A stretch of DNA of 50,436 bases from Desulfarculaceae bacterium (GTDB lineage Bacteria > Desulfobacterota > Desulfarculia > Desulfarculales > Desulfarculaceae), in NCBI GenBank assembly GCA_021737645.1, contig JAIPDO010000027.1:1-50436 (forward strand), read 5' to 3'. Below, piece by piece: positions 16,792-25,803 of this stretch. The notes under the pieces were generated by a model. That model did not search any database. It was not told where the DNA came from and saw only the letters and a list, made by a program, of their open reading frames with translations. Numbering within the stretch: position 1 is the stretch's first letter; each line of letters begins with the position of its first letter. Made by a program: the position numbers and the translations under genes.

Positions 16792-16998
16792 CTAGCCGCT
16801 TTTGCGGGCGCGGCGCACGGTGAGGCTTTCGCCGCCCACACCCCAGTTGTCGGTGTCGTGCTCTTCGATGACCACGTAGGTGGTCTCGGGCTTTTTGTTC
16901 AGCACCGAGTAGAGCACCTCGGTCATTCCGGCGATGATCTGTTCTTTTTGCTCCACGGTGAGGGGACCCTTGGTTACCTTGACGTTTACAAAGGGCAT
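16792..16998 (-). CDS. 4-oxalocrotonate tautomerase-like protein
   Basis: 68 residues with the catalytic proline directly after the initiator Met (MPFVNVKV), as needed in this superfamily, and the conserved LTVEQKEQIIAGMTEVL helix. The usual family size is 60-70. The segment TTYVVIEEHDTDNWGVGGESL matches the 4-oxalocrotonate tautomerase consensus. It catalyses proton shifts in small enol or keto acids. GGAGAG lies 5 nt before the ATG. It sits 60 nt after the ABC permease gene and immediately before the GNAT gene in the same orientation. Confidence 0.9.
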   Translation of the reverse strand: MPFVNVKVTKGPLTVEQKEQIIAGMTEVLYSVLNKKPETTYVVIEEHDTDNWGVGGESLTVRRARKSG

Positions 16999-17058
16999 GG
17001 TTCTCTCCAGATAGTTTGGCTTGAGTTGATCAGGGAGCGCTCCCCCGGGAGCGCGGTG

Positions 17059-17916
17059 CTAGTGCAATCTCGGGTCCAGGGCGTCGCGGATGCCCTCGCC
17101 CAGGAGGTTGTAGCCCAAAACAGTTACCAGGATGGCCAGGCCTGGGAACAGGCTGAGCCACCAGGCGATCTCTATGTTGGCCTTGCCCTGGTTGAGGATG
17201 TTGCCCCAACTGGCCGCCGGGGGCTGCACCCCCAGGCCCAGGAAGGACAGGCCGCTCTCTACCAAAATGGCCCCGGCCACTCCCAGGGTGGCGGCAACCA
17301 AGACCGGGGCCATGGCGTTGGGCAGGATGTGCCGGAAAATGATGCGCAGATCGCCCGCCCCCAGGCTCTTGGCCGCGACCACGTACTCGCGCTCCTTGAG
17401 GCTAAGAAATTCAGCGCGCACCAAACGGGCCACCCCCATCCATGATGTGAGGCCGATCACCGCCATGATGTTGAGGATCGACGGCTCCAGCAGGGCGATA
17501 ACCGCCAGGATCAAAAAGAAGGTGGGAAAGCAGAGCATCATGTCGGTGAAACGCATCACCGTGGACTCCACCCAGCCGCCGTAGTAGCCAGCCAGGGCGC
17601 CCAACACCACCCCGATGAGGGTGGCCAGCCCGGCGGAGATCAGCCCCACCTCCAGGCTCACCCGCGAGCCCATGATCATGCGCGAAAACACGTCGCGACC
17701 CAGCTCGTCGGTGCCAAAGGGGTGGGACAGGCTGGGGGGCAACAGGATGGCCTCCACGTCGATGGCGTTGGGGTTGTGCACGGTGAGCCAGGGAGCCAGG
17801 GCCGCCACCACCAACAAGCCCAGCACCACCAACAGCCCTACCATGGCCAAACGGTTGGCCCCCAGGTTGTGCACGAACTGGCCCCACAGGCCCCGGTATT
17901 CGCCGCCCGCGCTCAT
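17059..17916 (-). CDS. ABC transporter permease, DppC/OppC type
   Basis: 285 residues with about six membrane segments. The N-terminal OppC-like region ([27 protein letters not shown]) is followed by [28 protein letters not shown], a hallmark of the DppC/OppC/NikC permeases, and the EAA-type cytoplasmic loop [25 protein letters not shown] that docks the ATPase. The start ATG overlaps the DppB-type stop by 4 nt (ATGA). It forms the channel of a peptide, nickel or other oligomer importer with the neighbouring permease and binding protein. No ATPase genes of this system lie in the window. Confidence 0.93.
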   Translation of the reverse strand: MSAGGEYRGLWGQFVHNLGANRLAMVGLLVVLGLLVVAALAPWLTVHNPNAIDVEAILLPPSLSHPFGTDELGRDVFSRMIMGSRVSLEVGLISAGLATLIGVVLGALAGYYGGWVESTVMRFTDMMLCFPTFFLILAVIALLEPSILNIMAVIGLTSWMGVARLVRAEFLSLKEREYVVAAKSLGAGDLRIIFRHILPNAMAPVLVAATLGVAGAILVESGLSFLGLGVQPPAASWGNILNQGKANIEIAWWLSLFPGLAILVTVLGYNLLGEGIRDALDPRLH

Positions 17917-18887
17917 TTGGACCTCACCCTGGGGTCGACCAGGGCGTAGCCCAGGTCGGCCAGCAGGTTGCCCACCAGGGTGAGCACCGCGCCGATGACC
18001 AAGCCGCCCATGACCACCGGATAGTCCCGGGCCATGACCGAGTCGTAGAACAGCTTGCCCATGCCGGGTATGGCGAAGATGGATTCGAAGATCACTGAGC
18101 CGCCGATGAGGGCGGGCACCGAAAGTCCCAGGATGGTGATCACCGGCATCATGGCGTTTCTGAGGGCGTGACTGTAGATCACCAGGCGTTCGGGCAGGCC
18201 CTTGGCCCTAGCGGTGGTCACGTAGTCCTGGCGTATCACCTCCAGCATGTTGCCGCGCATGTAGCGGCTCATGCCCGCCAGGGAGGTGAAGGCGCTTAAG
18301 AGCACCGGCAGGGCCAGGTGACGGGCGTAGTCCAAGAGCTGGCCCGCCCAGGAAAGCTGGTCGTGGTTCAGGCTCTTGATGCCGCTGATGGGTAGCCAGC
18401 CCAACACCACCCCAAACAGGATCATGCACAGCAGGGCCAGCCAGAAAGTGGGCGTGGCAAAGCCCAGGAACACGAACACCGTGGTGGCCTGGTCGAAGAT
18501 GGATCCCCGGTGGGTGGCGGAATACACCCCTATGGGCACGGCGATGACCAGCACCAGGGCCAGGGATAGCAGGTTGATGGTCACGGTGATGGGCAAACGG
18601 TCGGCGATCTTGTTCAACACCGGCTGGCCGTCCGGGGCGAAGGAGCGCCCGAAGTCCAGCACCGCCAGGCGCTTGAGCCAATTCCAGTACTGCACGGGCA
18701 GGGGCTTGTCCAGGCCGTAGAGCTTGGTCAGGCGCTCCTTGGCGATCTCGCTGACCTTGGGGTTCAGGTCCGTGGCCAGGTCGGTGGGGCTGCCCGGAGC
18801 CAGGTGCATGATCAGAAAACTGATAAAGGTGATGCCCACGAGCAGCGGCACCATCATGGCCAGGCGTTTGGCTAAATAGGTGAGCAT
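17913..18887 (-). CDS. ABC transporter permease, DppB/OppB type
   Basis: 324 residues. It begins [34 protein letters not shown], the standard start of DppB/OppB permeases. The periplasmic region ([35 protein letters not shown]) and the EAA-loop equivalent [30 protein letters not shown] are also typical. There are six membrane segments. It lies 6 nt after the binding-protein gene and overlaps the DppC-type gene. Together they are the two channel subunits of one importer in the inner membrane. Confidence 0.93.
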   Translation of the reverse strand: MLTYLAKRLAMMVPLLVGITFISFLIMHLAPGSPTDLATDLNPKVSEIAKERLTKLYGLDKPLPVQYWNWLKRLAVLDFGRSFAPDGQPVLNKIADRLPITVTINLLSLALVLVIAVPIGVYSATHRGSIFDQATTVFVFLGFATPTFWLALLCMILFGVVLGWLPISGIKSLNHDQLSWAGQLLDYARHLALPVLLSAFTSLAGMSRYMRGNMLEVIRQDYVTTARAKGLPERLVIYSHALRNAMMPVITILGLSVPALIGGSVIFESIFAIPGMGKLFYDSVMARDYPVVMGGLVIGAVLTLVGNLLADLGYALVDPRVRSK

Positions 18888-18893
18888 GGATGC

Positions 18894-20489
18894 CTACCTG
18901 GTCAGGGCCGGGTGCTGAAGGGCCTTAGGCACCCACCAGTCGGTGAAGTTGTAGCTGATGCCCGCCGAGGCGGGGGTGATGCCCTTGATGCGCCGGGCAA
19001 GTATGGGCAGAGCGTCGGCCACGTACAGGAAGGTGTAGGGCTGGTCCTCGGCCAGGATTTCCTGGAGCTCGAAAATCAGGGCCCGGCGCTTTTCCCGGTC
19101 AAAGGTGCGGCGCTGTTCGGTGAGGATGCGGTCCACCTCGGGGTTCTTGTAATAGGTGAAGTTGAGCTGGCCCGGCTTGGCCTTGGATGAATGCCAGATA
19201 TCGAACTGGTCCGGGTCCGGGGTGGTGGACCAGCCCAGGAGCACCGCCTCGAAGCGGCCCTTGTTGATGAACTCCTTGATAAAGGCGGCCCATTCCACGG
19301 TCCTGAGCTTCACTCGCACCCCTATCTGGGAAAGCCGCTGCTGGATGATTACCCCGGTGTTGGCCCGGTAGGAGTTGCCCTGGTTGGTGATGATGGTGAA
19401 CTCAAAGGGCCGTCCGTCCTTGTCCAGCAGCCCGTCGCCGTTGCTGTCGGTCCAACCCGCCGCGGCCAATAGCTCCTTGGCCTTGGCCGGGTCGTGGGGG
19501 TAGCGCCGCACTTTGGGATTGTACCAATAGGTGCCTGGTTTAAAGGGCCCGGTGCATTCGCGCCCCAGGCCCAGGAGCACCCCCTTGATGATCTCCTTTT
19601 TGTCAATGGCGTAGCTCAAGGCTTGGCGCACCCGCTTGTCCGCAAAGCGGGGGTCTTTGAGGTTATAGCCCAGATAGGTGTAACCGGAGGAAAGGTAGCG
19701 GTACTTTACGAAGTTCTTCTTGAAAAAGGCGTTCTCGGTCTGGCGGCGGTACTGCAGGGCGGTGAGCCCCATCCAGTCCAGGCCGCCGGACTTGAGCTCC
19801 AGGAACATGGTGGCCATGTCCGGTATCACCCGGTAGGTTACCTGGGCGATGTGGGAGCGGCCCCTGAAGTAGTCCTTGAAGTAGCGCAGCACCACCCGGG
19901 CGCCCGGGTCCCAGCGCACGAACTCGTAGGGACCGGTGCCGATGGGATGGCGGTTGAGCTTAGAGGCTCGCACGTCCTTGCCCTCCAGCAGATGGCGGGG
20001 CATTTGGGTCAAGGTCCAGGAGGCCAGGCCCGGCGCGAAGGGCTCGTCGTAATGCACCCGGAAGGTGTAATCGTCCAGGGCCTCGGCCTTGGTCACTTTC
20101 AGGTAGTCTCCGGAATAGGCGGTGGGGGTCTTGGGGTCTACCATAAATTGATAGTTGAACAGGGCGTCGGCAGCGGTGTAGGGCTTGCCGTCTTGCCAGC
20201 GCACTCCTTGGCGTATTTTGAAGGTGATGGTCAGCCCATCGGGGCTCACGGTCCAGGATTTGGCCAGGTCGCCTATCAGGTTTATATCTTTGTCGTATTT
20301 GAGCAGGCCGTTGTAGATCAAGCCGCTCATTTCGTGGCTGGCCGAGTCGCTGGTGATCATGGGAATCATGCTGGTGGCGTCGCCGATGGTGCCCACGACC
20401 AGGGAGCCGCCATCGTCCACTGCCGCCGCCGGCCCTGGGGCCAGGGCAAAAAAGAGGCAAAAAACTAGTGCGGCGGTTATCTTTGTCAT
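18894..20489 (-). CDS. ABC transporter substrate-binding protein, peptide/nickel type (SBP family 5)
   Basis: 531 residues from ATG 20489, supported by CGGAGG at 3 nt and by the signal peptide that starts there (MTKITAALVFCLFFALAPGPAAA, cleavage near residue 23). The mature protein is a full-length family 5 solute-binding protein: GTIGDATSMIPMITSDSASHEMSGLIYNGL, the WQDGKPYTAADALFNYQFM block, and FADKRVRQALSYAIDKKEII. Usual ligands are di- and oligopeptides, nickel or glutathione, and they cannot be told from sequence. It is the first gene of the operon binding protein-DppB-DppC-tautomerase-GNAT-cupin. The promoter should lie in the 157-nt gap to the divergent nitroreductase gene. Confidence 0.93.
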   Translation of the reverse strand: MTKITAALVFCLFFALAPGPAAAVDDGGSLVVGTIGDATSMIPMITSDSASHEMSGLIYNGLLKYDKDINLIGDLAKSWTVSPDGLTITFKIRQGVRWQDGKPYTAADALFNYQFMVDPKTPTAYSGDYLKVTKAEALDDYTFRVHYDEPFAPGLASWTLTQMPRHLLEGKDVRASKLNRHPIGTGPYEFVRWDPGARVVLRYFKDYFRGRSHIAQVTYRVIPDMATMFLELKSGGLDWMGLTALQYRRQTENAFFKKNFVKYRYLSSGYTYLGYNLKDPRFADKRVRQALSYAIDKKEIIKGVLLGLGRECTGPFKPGTYWYNPKVRRYPHDPAKAKELLAAAGWTDSNGDGLLDKDGRPFEFTIITNQGNSYRANTGVIIQQRLSQIGVRVKLRTVEWAAFIKEFINKGRFEAVLLGWSTTPDPDQFDIWHSSKAKPGQLNFTYYKNPEVDRILTEQRRTFDREKRRALIFELQEILAEDQPYTFLYVADALPILARRIKGITPASAGISYNFTDWWVPKALQHPALTR

Positions 20490-20590
20490 GCGGCCTCCGG
20501 GAAAAAGGGGCGATCTGGTACCCACCCCGGCTGTCAGTCTAGCCGCAGCCCGCTGGGCGCGCAAGGGGATTTGCCCGCCAGGCCGGGCGC

Positions 20591-20619
20591 TTGACGCCCC
20601 TCATACGCCTTGTTACCAT
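20591..20619 (+). promoter_or_regulatory. Predicted sigma-70 promoter of the nitroreductase gene
   Basis: TTGACG (20591-20596), a 17-nt spacer and TACCAT (20614-20619) lie 28 nt before the start codon. Both hexamers are near consensus. The rest of the intergenic region (20490-20590) is GC-rich and would hold the divergent promoter of the binding-protein operon, where I see no clear hexamers. Confidence 0.5.
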
Positions 20620-20646
20620 GCCGGTTAACAACGAAAGGGAGTTCAT

Positions 20647-21159
20647 ATGCAAGATAAGCAATTGCTCGATTTCATCAAGGCCCGCCGCAGCACTCGCCGC
20701 TTTAGTGCCGAACCGGTTAGCGACGACATGGTGAACACCATCTTGGAGGCCGGGCGCTGGGCTCCCAGCGGCAACAACAACCAGCCCTGGCGTTTCTGCA
20801 TCGTGCGCGACCCAGAGATGCGGGCCAAGCTGGCCCCTTTCACCAAGTTCGGCGCGGTGCTCAAAAACGCCCCGGTGCTTATCTGCACCTTTATCCACAC
20901 TCCTTCCATGTACAATGACACCAAGGACCACCAAGCGGTGGGCGGCTGCCTGGAGAACATGCTGCTGATGGCCCACGGTCTGGGTTTGGGCGCGGTGTGG
21001 CTGGGCGAGATACTCAAGAGCGCCAAGGAAGTCCGCGAAACCCTGGGCCTGCCCGAGGAGTTGGAGCTTATGGCGGTGATGGCCCTGGGTCACCCCGACG
21101 GAGGCACCAGCAAGCCCGAGCGCAAGAGCATGGACGAACTGGTGGTGGCCCGTTTGTAA
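20647..21159 (+). CDS. Nitroreductase-family FMN-dependent oxidoreductase
   Basis: 170 residues, with AAGGGAG just upstream of the ATG. The N-terminal FMN-phosphate motif RRSTRRFSAEPV (residues about 13-24), APSGNNNQPWRF (about 43-54) and the C-terminal GLGLGAVWLGE and MALGHPDG blocks define the compact nitroreductase group. These flavoenzymes reduce nitroaromatics, quinones or related acceptors with NAD(P)H; the natural substrate is unknown. The gene is divergent from the ABC importer operon and 48 nt before the lipoprotein gene. Confidence 0.92.
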   Translation: MQDKQLLDFIKARRSTRRFSAEPVSDDMVNTILEAGRWAPSGNNNQPWRFCIVRDPEMRAKLAPFTKFGAVLKNAPVLICTFIHTPSMYNDTKDHQAVGGCLENMLLMAHGLGLGAVWLGEILKSAKEVRETLGLPEELELMAVMALGHPDGGTSKPERKSMDELVVARL

Positions 21160-21207
21160 TTACGATTTGCCTGGCCCCAATCAATGCAAGAGGGGAGTCG
21201 CCATATC

Positions 21208-21684
21208 ATGAGATTCGGTAAAGGTATCCTGGTGGCCCTGTTGGGCCTGAGCCTCCTGGGGCTCGGCGGATGCTCCATTTTCTCGGCCAAGCCGGTGGGC
21301 GCGGATTCCGGCAAGACCAGCGTCCAGGGTTCCAACGGCGCCAAGGGCGGAGCCACTGCTCCGGCCGCCATCGGCCGTTACTATGACTTTGACGACATCC
21401 AGGTGCCCAACGCCCTGAAGCTGGACAAGAAGCGCTCGCTGATCTTCCGGGCCGGCAAGTTCAAGGCCGGCGTGTTGGTGTTCACCGACAACCTGGAGGT
21501 CCAGAGCCTGATAAACTTCTTTATCGACTCCATGCAAAAGGACAACTGGGTGCTCCAGGGTTCTTACAAGTACCCCCGGGTGGTGCTGTTTTTTGCCAAG
21601 AAGGGCAAGACCGCGGTGGTCAACATCATGGAAGACACCTTCAGCACCGAAGTGACCATCTGGGTGGCTCCCACGGTGGATTGA
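21208..21684 (+). CDS. Predicted lipoprotein of unknown function
   Basis: The ATG at 21208 begins MRFGKGILVALLGLSLLGLGGC, a lipoprotein signal peptide with lipobox LGGC, so Cys22 would be lipidated; an in-frame ATG at 21184 would spoil it. The 158-residue protein then has a Gly/Ser/Lys-rich tether (about residues 23-55) and a compact domain beginning YYDFDDIQVPNALKL and ending in FAKKGKTAVVNIMEDTFSTEVTIWV. I do not recognise the family by name. Its stop overlaps the coaBC start by 1 nt (TGATG), which implies translational coupling, though a link to coenzyme A synthesis is not obvious. Confidence 0.82.
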   Translation: MRFGKGILVALLGLSLLGLGGCSIFSAKPVGADSGKTSVQGSNGAKGGATAPAAIGRYYDFDDIQVPNALKLDKKRSLIFRAGKFKAGVLVFTDNLEVQSLINFFIDSMQKDNWVLQGSYKYPRVVLFFAKKGKTAVVNIMEDTFSTEVTIWVAPTVD

Positions 21685-22889
21685 TGGAGCAAAACGACGA
21701 CAAGCCGCGGGTGCTCCTGGGGGTAACCGGGGGCATAGCCGCCTATAAGGCCGCCGAGCTGGCCAGCCGCCTCACCCAGTCCGGCTGCGCGGTGCGGGTG
21801 GTGATGAGCGATCACGCCCGGCGTTTCGTGGGGCCGCTTACCTTCACCGCCCTCACCGGCCATCCGGTTCCAGACGATTGGTTCGATCCGGGCCAGGAAG
21901 CCACCATCAGCCACATCGACCTGGCCCGCTGGGCCCAAGTGGTGGTGGTGGCCCCGGCCACGGCCAACTTCATCGCCAAGGCGGCGGGCGGCTTGGCCGA
22001 CGACCTGCTCAGCACCATCATGCTGGCCACCACCGCCCCGGTTCTCATCGCCCCGGCCATGAATCCCCAGATGTATGCCCACCCCACGGTGGGCGAAAAC
22101 CTGGGCCGTCTGGCCGCCCGTGGGGTGAGCCTGGTGGGCCCGGCCGCCGGGTACACCGCCTGCGGCGAAGAGGGTGCCGGGCGCATGGTGGAACCCACGC
22201 TCATCGCCGAGCATGTCTTGGACCTGCTGGCCGAGCGCGACCTGGAAGGGGTGCCCATGTTGGTCACCGCCGGGCCCACCCGTGAACACCTGGACCCGGT
22301 GCGCTATCTGTCCAACCCCAGCAGCGGGCGCATGGGCCTGGAGATAGCCCGCATGGCCCGGCGCAGGGGGGCCAAGGTCACCCTGGTCTTGGGCCCCACC
22401 CATCTGGAGCCGCCTTACGGGGTGGAGGTGGTCAGGATCACCTCGGCCATGGACATGGCCGAAGCGGTGATCGGGCTGGCTTCTGAGCAAAAGGTCATCG
22501 TCAAGGCGGCGGCGGTGGGCGATTTCCGCCCGCAACAGTGCCATCCCAAAAAAGTCAAAAAGAACGGCCAAGGCGAAACCTGCGAGCTGGTGGCCACCAC
22601 CGATATCCTGGCCGCCCTGGGCCGGGACAAGGCCGAACGCATTCTGGTGGGCTTCGCCGCCGAGACCGACGAAGTGCTGGCCCACGCCGGGGCCAAGCTA
22701 ACCGCCAAAAACCTGGACCTCATGGTGGCCAATGACGTAAGCGCTTCTGACAGCGGCTTTGCCGTGGAGACCAACCGGGTGCACTTCCTCACCCCGGACG
22801 GCGAAGTGGAGACCTTGCCGCTTCTGAGCAAACAGGAAGTGGCCCAGCGCCTGCTGGACCGGGTGGCCCGCCTGCTGGATAGGGCATAG
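21684..22889 (+). CDS. coaBC: Bifunctional phosphopantothenoylcysteine decarboxylase / phosphopantothenate--cysteine ligase
   Basis: 401 residues from ATG 21684. The CoaC half has the flavin-binding GVTGGIAAYKAAEL, the catalytic His in ISHIDLARWA, PAMNPQMY, and the substrate-lid Cys in TACGEEGAGRM. The CoaB half begins near residue 190 with TAGPTREHLDPVRYLSNPSSGRMG and keeps the KAAAVGDFRPQ and KK(V)KK ligase motifs and the LVGFAAET segment. The enzyme makes 4'-phosphopantetheine from phosphopantothenate and cysteine using CTP. All expected motifs and the usual length are present. The udg gene follows after 4 nt. Confidence 0.97.
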   Translation: MEQNDDKPRVLLGVTGGIAAYKAAELASRLTQSGCAVRVVMSDHARRFVGPLTFTALTGHPVPDDWFDPGQEATISHIDLARWAQVVVVAPATANFIAKAAGGLADDLLSTIMLATTAPVLIAPAMNPQMYAHPTVGENLGRLAARGVSLVGPAAGYTACGEEGAGRMVEPTLIAEHVLDLLAERDLEGVPMLVTAGPTREHLDPVRYLSNPSSGRMGLEIARMARRRGAKVTLVLGPTHLEPPYGVEVVRITSAMDMAEAVIGLASEQKVIVKAAAVGDFRPQQCHPKKVKKNGQGETCELVATTDILAALGRDKAERILVGFAAETDEVLAHAGAKLTAKNLDLMVANDVSASDSGFAVETNRVHFLTPDGEVETLPLLSKQEVAQRLLDRVARLLDRA

Positions 22890-22893
22890 GCCC

Positions 22894-23583
22894 GTGGTCG
22901 ATTCCCGCTGTCTGGCGAACCTGGCCGACAACCTGGCCTGCCGCTCCCGCCTGGGAATGACCAAGGTGGCCGGCAGCCGGGGCGAGATGGAGCAGCTCAT
23001 GGAGGCGGTGATGCCCGCCGCCCCCACCCTCCGCCTAAACAGCCTTGCCCAGGTGCGTCAGTGGATGGGAGAATGTACTAGGTGCCCGCTTAGCCAGGGA
23101 CGTAACAAGATAGTATTCGGCAGCGGCCCCGAGGACGCCCGGATCATGTTCATCGGCGAAGGGCCGGGGGAGCAGGAGGACCGCCAGGGGTTGCCCTTTG
23201 TGGGCCCGGCGGGCAAGTTGTTGGACGCCATGCTGGCCGCGGTGGGTATGAAGCGCGAGCAGGTCTACATCGCCAACATCGTAAAATGCCGCCCCCCGCG
23301 CAACCGCGACCCCCAGGCCGATGAAGTGGCCGCCTGCCGCCCCTTTTTGGAGGCCCAGGTGAAGCTCATAGCGCCCCAGGCCATCTGCACCCTGGGCCGC
23401 CCCGCGGCCCACGCCCTGCTGAACAGCGACGCGCCCATGGGGCGCTTGCGGGGCAAATGGAGCCAGACTTTGGGAGTGCCGGTGCTGCCCACCTATCATC
23501 CGGCCTATCTGCTGCGCACCCCGGAGGCCAAGGCCCTGGCCTACGCCGATTTGAAGGCCCTGGTAAAGGGCCCCACGTCATAA
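22894..23583 (+). CDS. Type-4 uracil-DNA glycosylase (Fe-S)
   Basis: 229 residues from GTG 22894. The [4Fe-4S] ligands are the CTRCPL pair (near residue 61) and C-x(16)-C around IVKCRPPRNRDPQ...VAACRPF. Motif A is GEGPGEQEDRQGLPFVGPAGKLLD and motif B is PTYHPAYLLR. This is the UDGa/type-4 class, which excises uracil from deaminated DNA and is related to phage-polymerase-associated UDG domains. The N-terminal 45 residues before the conserved core look disordered, and a start further in is possible. It sits between coaBC and nfeD in a compact run of genes. Confidence 0.93.
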   Translation: MVDSRCLANLADNLACRSRLGMTKVAGSRGEMEQLMEAVMPAAPTLRLNSLAQVRQWMGECTRCPLSQGRNKIVFGSGPEDARIMFIGEGPGEQEDRQGLPFVGPAGKLLDAMLAAVGMKREQVYIANIVKCRPPRNRDPQADEVAACRPFLEAQVKLIAPQAICTLGRPAAHALLNSDAPMGRLRGKWSQTLGVPVLPTYHPAYLLRTPEAKALAYADLKALVKGPTS

Positions 23584-23602
23584 ATTGAATCCTGGAGGGG
23601 CC

Positions 23603-24910
23603 ATGCCCCGCTACCTACCGTCGCTGCTGCTGGCCTTGCTCCTGGCCCTGGCCCTGGCCGTGCCCGGCCCGGCCCCGGCTCAGGAAGCCGGTGGGCGGGT
23701 GTGGGTCATCGAGCTCAGCGACACCATCAATCCCGGCAGCTCCGAGTTTTTGGTGGACGGCCTGGAAAAGGCGGCCACGGCGTCGGCGTCGCTGGTGGTG
23801 ATCCGCCTGGACACCCCCGGCGGCCTGGTCACCTCCATGCGCGAGATGGTCAAGGCCATCCTGGCCTGTCCGGTGCCGGTGGTGGTCTACGTGGCCCCGG
23901 CCGGAGCCCGGGCCACCAGCGCGGGGGCGTTCCTTATGCTGGCCGCGCCGGTGGCGGCCATGGCCCCGGCCACCCACGTGGGCGCGGCCCACCCGGTGGG
24001 GGGCCAGGGTCAAGACATCAAGGGCACCATGGGCGAGAAGGCGGTGAGCGACCTCAAGGCCCTGGCCGCCAGCCTGGCCAAACGCCGGGGCCGCGACCCC
24101 AAGCTGGCCGAGGAGATGGTGGTCAAATCCACCAGCTTCGACGCCCTCCAGGCCAAGGAACTGGGCCTGGCCGACATCGTGGCTCGGGACCTGGGCGATC
24201 TGCTGCAAGCCCTGCAAGGCCGCAAAGTGCCCACCGCCGCCGGGGAAAAGGTCATCAACACCAAGGGCCGGACCATTCGCTTCCACCATCCCGGCTGGCG
24301 GGACAAGCTGCTCAGCCTGCTGGCCAGCCCCAACCTGGCCTATATACTGCTGATGATCGGCTTGGCCGGGCTCTACTTCGAGTTTAGCCACCCTGGGTCC
24401 GTTTTTCCGGGTGTGGTGGGCGGACTGGCCCTGATCCTGGCCTTTTTCGCCATGAGCACCCTGCCGGTGAGCTACGCCGGGCTGGCCCTTATAGGCCTTG
24501 CCGTGGTGCTGTTCTTCGCGGAGATAAAGATCACCAGCTACGGAATGCTTTCCCTGGCCGGGGCGGCCTCGCTGATCCTTGGCTCGGTTATGCTGTTCAA
24601 GTCCGGGGAGAGGGTGGTGGCGGTTTCCCTGACCGTCTTGATTCCAACCGCCCTGGCCATGATTTTGTTTTTCGGCGGGGTGGCCTATGTGGCCGGACGG
24701 GCCCAACTGGCCAAGTCCGTCACCGGCCGGGAAGGCCTGTTGGGCTCCGCCGGGGTGGTGGTGGACGCCGGGCGGGTGCGCCTGTTGGGCGAGCTGTGGC
24801 GCTACGCCAGCGACCGGCCCCTGGAGCCTGGGCAAAAAATCGAAGTGATCGCGGTCAACGGCCTGGAGGTAGAGGTGCGGCCCCTGCCGCCCAAAGAGCA
24901 CAAGGTTTAG
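23603..24910 (+). CDS. NfeD-like membrane-bound serine protease (ClpP-class)
   Basis: 435 residues from ATG 23603, with GGAGG at 23594-23598. A signal peptide covers residues 1-26. Residues about 30-220 form a ClpP/crotonase-like protease domain with VIRLDTPGGLVTSMREMV and the catalytic Ser in ARATSAGAFLMLAA; the general-base Lys is probably one of those near KRRGRD. About four to five membrane helices follow (residues about 240-365), then a C-terminal NfeD OB-fold domain (GREGLLGSAGVVVDAGRV onward). The family cleaves C-terminal hydrophobic segments of partner stomatins. The stomatin-like gene lies 33 nt downstream, which fits the well-known NfeD-slipin operon. Confidence 0.93.
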   Translation: MPRYLPSLLLALLLALALAVPGPAPAQEAGGRVWVIELSDTINPGSSEFLVDGLEKAATASASLVVIRLDTPGGLVTSMREMVKAILACPVPVVVYVAPAGARATSAGAFLMLAAPVAAMAPATHVGAAHPVGGQGQDIKGTMGEKAVSDLKALAASLAKRRGRDPKLAEEMVVKSTSFDALQAKELGLADIVARDLGDLLQALQGRKVPTAAGEKVINTKGRTIRFHHPGWRDKLLSLLASPNLAYILLMIGLAGLYFEFSHPGSVFPGVVGGLALILAFFAMSTLPVSYAGLALIGLAVVLFFAEIKITSYGMLSLAGAASLILGSVMLFKSGERVVAVSLTVLIPTALAMILFFGGVAYVAGRAQLAKSVTGREGLLGSAGVVVDAGRVRLLGELWRYASDRPLEPGQKIEVIAVNGLEVEVRPLPPKEHKV

Positions 24911-24927
24911 CCCGCATGCGGGCTAAA
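24906..24927. repeat. Perfect 22-bp palindrome over the nfeD stop codon
   Basis: The two 11-nt halves (24906-24916 and 24917-24927) are exact reverse complements, and the TAG stop of nfeD is inside. In RNA it would form a GC-rich hairpin with almost no loop. It ends 16 nt before the slipin ATG and abuts its AAAAGGAGG ribosome-binding site, so it may tune readthrough or translation between the two genes. Confidence 0.75.
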
Positions 24928-24943
24928 AGGAGGCAAGGGTATA

Positions 24944-25735
24944 ATGGGCATCGTATCGGGAATCGTCGCTGTTCTGGGCGGCCTGCTGCCGGTGGTGGTC
25001 TTATTGATCCTGTTTTTGGTGGTGTCGCTCCGGGTGCTCAAGGAGTACGAGCGGGGGGTCATCTTCCGCCTGGGCCGGGTCATCGCCGCCAAGGGGCCGG
25101 GGCTGATCATCCTCATCCCCATCATCGACCGCATGACCAAGGTGAGCCTTCGCACCGTGGCCATGGATGTGCCGCCCCAGGACGTCATCACCCGGGACAA
25201 CGTGTCGGTGAAGGTGAACGCGGTGCTTTATTTTAGGGTAATGGACCCCACCAACGCGATCATACAGGTGGAGGATTACCTCTTCGCCACCAGCCAGTTG
25301 GCCCAGACCACCCTGCGTAGCGTGTGCGGCCAGGTGGAGATGGACGAACTGCTCTCCGAGCGCGACAAGATCAACGGCGAGTTGCAGCAAATTCTGGACC
25401 AGCACACCGATGCCTGGGGCATCAAGGTGAGCACCGTGGAGGTCAAGCACATCGACCTGCCCCAGGAGATGCAAAGGGCCATGGCCCGCCAAGCCGAGGC
25501 CGAGCGTGAGCGGCGGGCCAAGGTGATCAACGCCGAGGGCGAATACCAGGCGGCGGAAAAGCTGGCCCTGGCGGCGGAGATAATCAGCCACCACCCCCAG
25601 GCCCTGCAACTGCGCTATTTGCAGACCCTGAGGGAAGTGGCCAGTGAAAACAACAGCACCACCTTGTTCCCCCTGCCCATTGACCTGTTCAAGCCGTTTC
25701 TTAAAATGGTTGAAAAGAATGGCTCCAGCGAGTAA
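24944..25735 (+). CDS. Slipin (stomatin/SPFH-family membrane protein)
   Basis: 263 residues: one N-terminal membrane helix (residues about 8-28), then an SPFH domain with [56 protein letters not shown] and [22 protein letters not shown] coiled-coil stretch ([32 protein letters not shown]) and a short C-terminal segment rich in hydrophobic residues follow. These are the hallmarks of prokaryotic slipins, which oligomerise at the membrane and are processed by NfeD proteases. Strong AAAAGGAGG precedes the ATG. Confidence 0.95.
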   Translation: MGIVSGIVAVLGGLLPVVVLLILFLVVSLRVLKEYERGVIFRLGRVIAAKGPGLIILIPIIDRMTKVSLRTVAMDVPPQDVITRDNVSVKVNAVLYFRVMDPTNAIIQVEDYLFATSQLAQTTLRSVCGQVEMDELLSERDKINGELQQILDQHTDAWGIKVSTVEVKHIDLPQEMQRAMARQAEAERERRAKVINAEGEYQAAEKLALAAEIISHHPQALQLRYLQTLREVASENNSTTLFPLPIDLFKPFLKMVEKNGSSE

Positions 25736-25738
25736 ACT

Positions 25739-25770
25739 CCCCCATTCAACGGTGGGGGCTCTGTGCCCCC
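25739..25770 (+). promoter_or_regulatory. Pair of mutually exclusive stem-loops between slipin and Rho-N-like genes
   Basis: CCCCCA (25739-25744) can pair with TGGGGG (25753-25758), while GGGGGC (25754-25759) can pair with GCCCCC (25765-25770). The two hairpins share a strand and cannot form together. No T-run follows, so this is not an intrinsic terminator. It could be an attenuator or mRNA-processing site. Confidence 0.45.
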
Positions 25771-25803
25771 TTCGCATAGCAAAATCAGGAGAGTAGGCAA
25801 GAC

